The position numbers and the translations under genes were made by a program. DNA of 64,000 nucleotides from contig CATQJL010000223.1 in NCBI GenBank assembly GCA_958299035.1, positions 54,294,302-54,358,301 of the forward strand, read 5' to 3'. The notes beneath the pieces were generated by a model. The model saw only the letters and a program-made list of their open reading frames with translations, was not told where the DNA came from and made no database searches. The stretch is from Cylicocyclus nassatus. Taxonomy: Eukaryota; Nematoda; Chromadorea; Rhabditida; Strongylidae. Position 1 is the first letter of the stretch, and each line of letters starts with the position of its first letter. Of the stretch, positions 55,380-64,000 are shown one piece after another.

Positions 55380-55792
55380 AGGCAGCGTCCAGACAGATTG
55401 ACTTAACTTTTGTTTCATGAGATTTTTTGACATTAACAAAACTTGATGACATTAAATAAAGCTTTTTTTCTAATTTTTAAGATTCTTTTTTGGGCAATCT
55501 TTTTCAAGGGCCATGGACGAGTGCCCGGTTGTAGGCTTGTCTGAAGCAAACTTGAAGTAAACACTTGCGATCGTGCTCGAAAAGGGCGGAGAGCTCAGTA
55601 GATTTCGCTTGAGGTAGGGTGGACACCAGAGTGGGGGCCCGCACACAGCTTAAGTAAATTGCAATTAAGTTTTGTCCTTTTTAGATGCAGTGTTTGGAGA
55701 CTGAGTTTGCGCAGTATTAGCTCGAAGAGCTTATGCCCAATCACGATAGCAATAGAGATTGAAATCTGCCCGGACGCTGCCTATTTGCCGGC
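55380..55792. mobile_element. AGGCAGCGTCC-family MITE
   Basis: Left AGGCAGCGTCCAGACAGATT, right inverse AATCTGCCCGGACGCTGCCT (with one extra base). It lies just downstream of the OVO-like gene's 3' end. Confidence 0.8.
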
Positions 55793-55973
55793 CCTTCGCG
55801 GATTACTGGTCCTTACGCGGCACACAAAAACGTGTGCAAAAGGACCACTAGTTTGCGAAAGTGGCACTTATGCTTTGGTATCCGTTCCTTTGCCTTCTGG
55901 TCAGCGCCTGTTTGGACTACCTAACATCAAAACGCACATACATGATTGGTTTGCAATTTAATTAATTCAATAA

Positions 55974-56689
<716 letters not shown>

Positions 56690-57152
56690 GGAGATCCGTT
56701 TAGTCTAAGTGGCCTTTTCATGTCACTGCTATACCACATTGCAAAGCATTAAAGGTGTTGTGAATTTGTCTTCATTATCTGCCAAACACTTCTGAACGAC
56801 GAGTTATGAGCGTTTCTTAGGATGAAGAATTTAGTGCGCATCTCGGACAAAAATCATCCAGAGTTGCTCAAATGATCCACCGTCAATCATCAAAGCCCTT
56901 CATTCAACAGGTAACTTCTGACTAACACACTCATACATACGATCCTACCACTGCTGTGCTTGGGCACTGAAAAGACCGTAACGGTGGGTGTACCTAGATT
57001 CCGCGTTCATTATTTCTCCAAAAAACACTAATAACTCGTATTCCAGAGGCGTTTGGCAGATAACGAAAGATTTGGAGAGTTCAGTACTCTTCAAACCGGC
57101 ATAGGAATCATTCAAAAAGGCCACTTTGACTAAAGGTCCTCCCTTGTGAGCT
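56690..57152. mobile_element. Fold-back element with AGTGGCCTTTT arms
   Basis: AGGGAGATCCGTTTAGTCTA then AGTGGCCTTTT at the left and AAAAAGGCCACTTTGACTAA then AGGTCCTCCCTT at the right form an imperfect inverted repeat, related to the GGATACTTGGTGA family. Confidence 0.55.
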
Positions 57153-57154
57153 CA

Positions 57155-58980
57155 GTACGAGGACTATGGCCGCGGCATATCGCCCGCGATTTCAGTCGCG
57201 ATCTGGCAATTTGCCATATTTCTTCAAAATTCAATACTGGTAGCTCAAATGCACAGCATGTATATCTTTCGTAGGTTGATAGAATGCTCTGTCTTTCGTA
57301 CATTCGCATATCCCTGATCAGTTACAAACAACTGGAATATTGCCACATAGCGTCGCAACTGAAATCGCGTGAAGTATGCCCACGACCTAGGTAAATTGGA
57401 TGAATAACGGTCTCGTCACTAAACTCGCCAAATTCATTCTGCCCAGTTCTCCCCATACCTCCTATTTCTTCACCTGTTTGTCGCCCCACACAAAAGTAAA
57501 CAAAAACACAAACTACAGTTTTCAAAAGAAATAGCAGCTCGTCTTGAGCTGGTTTGCCATTTGGTTTGTTTTAGTCTTTGGTGCTGCCTTATTTTCATCC
57601 TTTTCTTCACAAATTTCAATAAATAGTCTGATGAAAGGTCGAAACGGATTTTGGTCTATGCATGGCAAAATGATCAAGAAGTCAGGTACGAAAGAGAGAG
57701 ATTGAAAGAATGTTAATTCCTTGTCAAGGTACAAGCATTTGCGTGTAAGGCAAAAGGAACGATTTTTGAGATGGGCAAATCATAGCGTGTTTAGTGCTTA
57801 TATCGTTCTAAAAAAATCCAAAAAAACTGGAGGAGATAAACTAGATAGTTCGAGTGAATCCTATTTTCTTGAAATCCACAGAGCAAAAAAACGGTACACC
57901 TTTCATCCTCCTTTCGTGATTATGTGCTAACGTAAAGGAATGTTCGTAAAACGTTTGTGGAACTAATGATAACTCTGAAATGCTCAAAAATACAATGGGT
58001 TGACCGAAATGTAAAGCTAATTTCGAGAGTTTTCAGTACATCTTGGTCTCCGTTTGCCGAGTTAACCAAAATTAAGTTCGGTGAATCAACGGCACCGTCC
58101 ACATAAATCTGAGGTTGAAGAATTCTAATGCGTACGTACGGGTTCCCACTAATAAACTGCAACAACTGCCCAGGTCACGAACAAAAGGTTTCGAAGCTAG
58201 AAAATCGCTCCAGAAGCTGAATGAGATTGTCGCGCCCATCAACTTAGGTGGTCTCAAGGCAACGAGACCGAAAAAACTTCAGGGTTACTAAAATGTAAAA
58301 AATCCGCCTTTCACAGTAAAATGGTGAGTGTTCAACATCATTGCGTACACTGAAGTTCCGTTTTGGACTCATTACCTTTAGACCACCAACGTTGACGGGG
58401 AACAACCTCTGACGGACACATCTGACTTCCGAAGCGATCCACTTGCCTCTTAACTTTTTACAGCTGGACAATTTGTGCAATTTCCTACTTACTGCATATA
58501 TCATATCAAGACCTTATCGACCTCACATTCACGAGTCAGAAGTCGAAATGGCCAATCTAAACAGGGAAGGATACTTGGTGACCCTGGCCATTCATAATGA
58601 TTTGTACATTAAAAAATGCGCCTTTTGATGCTGGTTCGCATACTGCCTTCCATATCTGCGGAACGAGAACCTGGGTGGAATTATAATTATTTTTTCAAGA
58701 ATGAATTGCCCTACTGCGGAGGGTGAAAATCATCAATAGAAATTTTTATTTTCTCTTCAAATGAATACGATCTAGATAGGTATAAATACAGAATACATCT
58801 TTCAAGATTCTCCTCAATAGCTTCAAACGGTAAAATAGACCAAATTGGGTGATTTCAACTACCTAAAAGGACGCTAATTTTCTACGAAAAAAGTTCAGCC
58901 TTAATATGATCGTTTCGCAGATTTCGAGCACAGATTTAGAATCAGCGTTTCGAGGTGCACCTTATGTCTTATGTCTTACG
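57155..58980. other. Probable OVO-like intron; repeat fragments only
   Basis: A GGATACTTGGTGACC end at 58569-58583 marks a fragment of the 45423 family. Palindrome GCGATTTCAGTCGCGAT near 57187. No exon recognised. Confidence 0.4.
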
Positions 58981-59013
58981 AGACCAAAGTGCCGCTACGC
59001 GGCACTTTGGTCT
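58981..59013. other. Perfect 15-bp stem hairpin
   Basis: AGACCAAAGTGCCGC, loop TAC, exact inverse. First of three perfect hairpins in 400 bp; no surrounding TIR element recognised. Confidence 0.8.
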
Positions 59014-59157
59014 TGTGAGTTAATAAAATATAAAGTTAAGCACTAGAAGTGTTCGTGGTACTTTAGTTGTCTAGACAATGCCGCTTCGCGTACTGTGCTT
59101 ATAACCCGTTGGATAATGTTTGCACTATATTGTCCCTTCGTTACTCAGAACAGTCTC

Positions 59158-59184
59158 AGATTGCCCCTTCTCAAGGGGCAATCT
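59158..59184. other. Perfect 12-bp stem hairpin
   Basis: AGATTGCCCCTT, loop CTC, exact inverse. GC-rich stem in AT-rich surroundings. Confidence 0.8.
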
Positions 59185-59357
59185 CCGCTAACGTTTTTTT
59201 TTTCAGAAAAATTAGAGGCTCTGAAATTATCATTGCTAAGCTAAGATTTGTTAGCCGTATCGTATCGCACACCTTCGAAGATATCGCCACTCCATAGTTT
59301 TTTCTTATTGCGCATTCAAAATGACTCTTTCCAAGCCTTGTCTAAAGTTGTACGCAA

Positions 59358-59383
59358 TGGCAATGTTCCGAAAAACATTGCCA
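59358..59383. other. Perfect 10-bp stem hairpin
   Basis: TGGCAATGTT, loop CCGAAA, exact inverse. Confidence 0.7.
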
Positions 59384-60776
59384 TACTTCTAGGTACATGA
59401 TGTGAATTTTCGCAGCACTCGTGGCAGATGTCTTTAAAGATCTCAAAAATCTTTTTTTGTGATGATCTTAGCTCATGTCTGCATAATGATTTTCTTTCTT
59501 AATTTTTCAGTGAATAGCGCTTAGAAAGCACGATCTGAACGTGTAATATATCAGAAGAAAAACTTTGACCACCATGGTTTGTATTTTCGCACCCACTCTT
59601 TTTGCAATCAGTGAAGCTCTGCGGCAGCACTCAAAATGTGTGGGTCATTGGCGAAAAAAACTGCCAAAATATTTAAAACAAAAGTTTGCATCAAAACGTG
59701 GCTTTCGCTCGTCCAGACAGAGCTAAGTACACAGCATCTGTAATGATATTGCTGTTAGAGGCTCTTTTTGGAGTTTTAAGAGGGAGGTAATCTTCGCGAT
59801 GACCACCTCTCCAAAATTTCACCTCTCTCTTAGCAAAAGTCGTATCGCATACAACTTTTCGGTATTTAGATTAAAACTCAAAGCCATTTCAAACAAAATG
59901 CAGATGAAAAGGATCATGTGCAAAAAAGTTGTATTTGTCCATAACGCTGATTTCTTGATCAATGTTCCTGGTCGTCTCTCTCAACAAAATAGGAAATCAT
60001 CCTCTACTAATGTCGGATGTCAGCTTACATTTCATCCCAGCTGCTTAGGCAGTCAGCTTTTCATTATTATTGACATTAGAGCCTTAGCTGAACCACTGCA
60101 TTTGAATATCTAACCGTAAGAACTGAGGCTGGTTCTGTGCAAAATGATAAATCAACTTACTTTTTAGACGACTACTACATTTTTGAAAGAAGATTTGTAA
60201 TTTCAAAATGCGAATTTCTTGATCAAAAACAACTTATACTCTATGCACGAACGACGTAAAATTAGCTAAGAACCGATCACTGCAGTTTTTCGGATATAAA
60301 CTGTTCAACAGCGCAGTATCACATAAGAATGGTAATGGATTTTTGTAAAAATTCAATGAACCGAGCAGATCGGCATAAAAGTCTTGGTGACATTTGAGGA
60401 ATGCCTCGTATAGATGAAGGTAAGCTTAAAATGGCCTTTCAAAAAGCAGTGGTGGCAGTGGTTTTGTCCAACAACGCCTACTGATATGGAAGCAATGTTT
60501 GAAGTGAGATCAGAACAGCCGATATTTCAAAAAAGCAACGAAGCCATTTCAAATTCTGGCAGATGCAAAAACTGTCAGGCAAAGTTTGCTCATTTGGTTT
60601 TGCGACTCTCTTGTTTTGATTCTTTGTGAGTTTTCGACCGTTCCGGTGCTCATAAACCCAAAACGGTAAACATGTGGCACCCTTTGTGGTGATGTCATCG
60701 CTGTACATAGCCACATGTTTACACTTAATGGGGGGCCCTGCGAATTATTATAGTAGATGATATACATTGCATGCTA
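59384..60776. other. No gene recognised
   Basis: The plus-strand frame at 60414-60629 and its minus-strand shadow show no known domain. A TTTTTAGAGG-like palindrome lies near 59755. Confidence 0.4.
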
Positions 60777-61446
60777 TTAGGTCCTCCCAAAAGTTCTTTC
60801 GTACCAAATTCAAAAATTCATAACTTGTTGAATTCTTAACGAATCTGCAAGAACTAAATTTTGTATAAGAGAGGAGCTCATGCTCTTTGCAACTGTATTT
60901 GAACTGTTCGTTAATGTGTACAAATAAAGGAGATAGAAGCTCAAAACCAGAATCACTCAAAATTTGAATTTTTCGTGTAGGGTCATAAAAAATCGAAAAC
61001 TTGCAACAAAAATCGGAGCAGTCAGTATTGTAGGCTCTTTCACAAGCTCTTTCCAACAGTGCAAAGTTTGCGCCGATTGAGCGTCTCTGTGAAAAGTTAT
61101 GAATTCCCTGAAAAATGCCAAAATAAATCAAATTCGCCCTTTTGTATTGCTTGCTCGAAAATCATAACTTCTCATAGAGACGCTCAATCGGCGCAAACTT
61201 GCAATGTTAGAAAGAGCGGATAAAAGAACCTACAATATCGATTGCTCCGATTTTTGTTGCCAAATTTTGAGTGATTTTGGTTTTGAGCTTCTATCTCCTT
61301 CATTTGTACATATTAACGAACAGTTCAGGTATATAAAGAGCATGAGTTCCTCTCTTACGCGAAATTTTGTTCGTACAAATTTGTCGAGAATTTAAAGAGT
61401 TATGAATTTTTGAAAATGGTGCGAGCGAACTTTCGGGACGACCTAA
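60777..61446. mobile_element. Mariner-type fold-back MITE, 670 bp
   Basis: TA plus TTAGGTCCTCCCAAAAGTTC at the left; inverse GAACTTTCGGGACGACCTAA plus TA at the right. The two arms, meeting near 61130, are largely palindromic (GAACTGTTCGTTAATGTGTA with TACATATTAACGAACAGTTC). Confidence 0.92.
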
Positions 61447-61449
61447 TAA

Positions 61450-62121
61450 AAGGCCTGGTCACCAAGTATCCTTCCCTTTTGAGAAGCTGCATACCGTTCA
61501 ATGCAGTAATTAACGCTTTCCGAATTTTATTACATATCTACATAGCGCCTTTTTTGGGCAATGTTAAGAGCAGTTTTGTTGCGAAAAAAGTTATACGTAA
61601 AAATTGCAAAGATGAGCACATTGTTGCATTTTCAACTCACCTTTAGGCTTCAAGAATAGAAAGTAACCTAGCTGTATGTTTTAGCCCAGTATTAAGCCGA
61701 ACATGGCTCTGTTCTACCAAGTTTGCGCTTTGCATGCACGATTTCTCAGCAAAAGAAAGGCCTTTGACGGCTCATAAGCTCGCCCACATAGGCGCTAAGC
61801 GGAAATATGTCAGCGTTTTATGCTGCGTCTAATGGTATGCGGCCTGATTGGATTGGTCACTTTGATTTCTGACTAGTCCTTTGTAACTATAAGCTTGCCT
61901 CATGACTTTCTCACGTTGAGCGCATTTGGAATCTCTTGGAAGTTGAGATGTCTGCAAGGTTGTTGATGACCGTAACCGTTGAAATCTATATTTTAGCATT
62001 AGGGAAGAACTTAGGATCGAGGGCAGAGTCTGTCATTTCACTCCATCCATTAACCTTAACTCACTGTAATGAAGAAAAACTACAACTAGCTTCTGATGAG
62101 TGGGTGATGTGTTTTTGTGTA
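61450..62121. other. No gene; fragment of the GGATACTTGGTGA family at its start
   Basis: GGTCACCAAGTATCCTTCCC at 61456-61475 directly follows the MITE. Nothing else recognised. Confidence 0.4.
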
Positions 62122-62275
62122 TGTTTAACACATCCACGACAAGGCCGATTTTTTAAATTACTGCCGTTTCGGACCAGAGCCTTTTTTGCTTTGTCAAACT
62201 TACGGCCCACCCTTGGGTCGTATTGTCCGAAGTGGCAGAACCCCTGTCGTATTGTCGTGAATGTGCTAATGTAGA
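62122..62275. mobile_element. Short MITE with TTAACACATYCACGAC ends
   Basis: TTTAACACATCCACGACAAG at the left, inverse GTCGTGAATGTGCTAA at the right; interior CCACCCTTGGGTCGTATTGT matches 3755-3780. Same family as 3737-4032. Confidence 0.55.
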
Positions 62276-62589
62276 GGGTTCATACGTCTTTCAAAGGAAA
62301 CACAAGATTCGACTCTTCAAACTTTTTGATATTTCCGGCTTCAAACCTAAAGTGGATCTTGATTTAGTGGTGATCCTGTGGAGCTTGCCTGTACTATTGA
62401 ATAATCATCAAATGTCCAATAAAACTAAAGAGAACACTATTTTGTTCTCGGAAAGAACTATGAGACAACATAGAGAGGTAACAATGATTTTCCACTACCC
62501 TGGTCTTCGAATTACCAACGGACCGTCTACGCAGATTGTCGACTTCCGTGTTTCTGCCGTTCCGGGAGGGCGGTGGGGAACGGAACTTA

Positions 62590-63240
62590 TGTGCCCGAAG
62601 CATTTGCCGCAGCGTAGTTATCGAGGCATGAGTTTTTTTTCCTAGTCAGCACTGTATGAGAGCCAATCTGTACATACTGCACTCTCGTCCTCATCCTGGT
62701 ATACAGGAAACTGAATTTTGATGAAATTTCGAATCAAAGTTCAGTAGCGATATATGTTCCATTGAAATGAAAACTTTAATTCAAGGGTTTTCAAGCGCGC
62801 TGTTCCGAAAATGCCAGTGGTTTTGCTCAATACCAAATTTACTCCCTTTTTGAAAAATAAAGCTTTTTTACGAGTTCACCGTAAATTTGCAAAAGCTGAT
62901 ATTAAAGGATTTTCATCAGCTGGGGTTTTTTGAATTTACGGTAAAGTCATGAAAAATTTATTTAAAAAGGGAGTAAATATGGTATTGAGCAAAACCACTA
63001 GCATATTCGGAAGCAGCGTGCTCTGGAAGACCTAAATATAAGTTTTTACTTCAATGGGACATATATCGGTACTGAACTTTGAATTCGAGATTTCACTGAA
63101 ATTCAGTGTCCTGTATACCAAGATGAGGACGAAGGTGCTGTATGCACAGACTGGCTCTCATACGGAGCTGACTAGGTGCTAATCAGCATTGCTGACATCT
63201 CATAACCTCTATGACTAGGCTGCGGCAAGTGCTTCGAGTA
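62590..63240. mobile_element. Fold-back element, about 650 bp
   Basis: CCCGAAGCATTTGCCGCAGC at the left matches the inverse of the right CTGCGGCAAGTGCTTCGAG. Inner arms: CAGGAAACTGAATTTTGATG-type and CTCGTCCTCATCCTGGTATA with their inverses, meeting near 62920 (AATTTACGGTAA). Confidence 0.85.
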
Positions 63241-63540
63241 AAGTGCTTCCCATGCCCCTGAATTCGAATATGAGTAGAGAATCCGCGAAAACCTCGACAT
63301 TTCCTGTTTAGTAGAACCCGCGAGGGTGTCTGGGTGAACGGTGATTGGTGGGCACGGATTGGGGAAGGGGGGATGGTTACCGGAGGGGAGCAGTGCCGAC
63401 TTGGGCTCCTCTGCCTCTTCATTATTTTCTCTCTTTCGAATCTAGATTTTGAGCCGCGACTTGGACATTGATGTGATGGGAGGGCCTGCTATCGTATGAC
63501 GTCACAAGCTCAAAATACCAAATTTAGAGTGGGCGGTCCC
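63241..63540 (-). other. Ser/Pro-rich minus-strand open frame, uncertain
   Basis: A frame from 63422 on the minus strand starts MKRQRSPSRHCSPPVTIPPS and is rich in Ser, Pro and Arg, a composition seen in disordered N-terminal parts of transcription factors such as OVO. Its 3' half runs into the inverted repeat of the element at 62590-63240, there is no convincing donor, and no homology is recognised, so it is only a candidate exon. Confidence 0.2.
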
Positions 63541-63650
63541 TTAACACATTCACGACAAGGCCGATTTTTCGATTACTGCCGTTTCAGGCCAGAGCCTTTT
63601 TGCTTTGTCAAACTCACGACTCACCCATGAGTCGTATCGTCCGTGGTAGT
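63541..63650. repeat. One end of a TTAACACATTCACGAC element
   Basis: TTAACACATTCACGACAAGG followed by CCGATTTTTCGATTACTGCC and the GACTCACCCATGAGTCGTAT palindrome, matching 62122-62240. Confidence 0.55.
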
Positions 63651-64000
63651 CTTTCTGGAAAAGTTCAAAATATGACCGAATTTTCACAGAGGGATAATCG
63701 AGAGCGCTGATTCTCAAAAAACAATTTATTTCCGTTTTAGGCGTTATACGGTAAAGTTACGGTAGTCATCCTGTACAAAACCAACATCAGGGATTTTCGT
63801 GAGAAATTTTGTTTTGGGGTTATTTTACTTATTCATGTTTATAGTGTCCACTTTGTTCACTACTGTCTCACAGTGGGTATGGTAGCAATATGGTAGAATT
63901 CTCAAAACTGATGTAAGAAGGTGATATTAGAACTTAGGACTATCATTTTCGTGATCAGCATGCTACAAAACCTATATATCTAAAATTTTCCTAGAGCTTC
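63651..64000. other. No gene recognised
   Basis: AT-rich to the window edge. Confidence 0.4.

Overview
The window looks like nuclear DNA of a nematode. It carries a transthyretin-like (TTL) secreted protein gene of a family restricted to nematodes, an OVO/shavenbaby-type zinc-finger gene, introns from about 40 bp to several kb, AATAAA poly(A) signals, and an exceptional load of palindromic mariner-type elements, an RTE-type LINE and Penelope-like retroelements. The long introns and repeat density fit a parasitic strongylid-type genome better than a compact Caenorhabditis-like one, but species placement is inference.

Host genes I can support are few. (1) A TTL gene on the + strand has four phase-compatible exons at 30950-31112, 36828-36904, 37998-38054 and 38128-38268, giving 145 residues. 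A second, well-preserved version of its first exon lies 14 kb upstream at 16838-17000. (2) The 3' part of a pleckstrin-homology (PH) domain gene on the + strand has eight phase-compatible exons between 43872 and 50481. (3) The last two exons of an OVO-like C2H2 zinc-finger gene lie on the - strand (55974-56302); its upstream exons are not in the window. (4) A Cys-rich terminal exon at 5650-5875 with a poly(A) signal is a weaker call.

Everything else is mainly mobile DNA. 1-16.8 kb: fold-back elements, including a Tc1-like palindrome (9225-11352) that sits inside an older element and itself contains a GC-rich minisatellite element. 16.8-26 kb: the extra TTL exon, (CTGT)n modules, five or more hairpin elements and a decayed GIY-YIG endonuclease fragment. 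26.8-30.5 kb: a decayed RTE LINE carrying two TTAA-flanked MITEs. 31-38 kb: the TTL gene with MITEs in its introns. 39.3-43.1 kb: a Penelope-like reverse transcriptase broken by three large palindromic mariner-type MITEs. 43.9-50.5 kb: the PH gene with repeats in its introns. 52.7-54.5 kb: a Penelope-like remnant with inverted terminal repeats, endonuclease-domain copies in both orientations and a hammerhead-like motif. 56-64 kb: probably intron or upstream DNA of the OVO-like gene, with scattered MITEs and short perfect hairpins.

No operon-like cooperation among the host genes is evident. The organising theme is serial nesting of transposons in and between a few intron-rich genes. Gene models come from reading splice phases by eye; transcript data would settle them.
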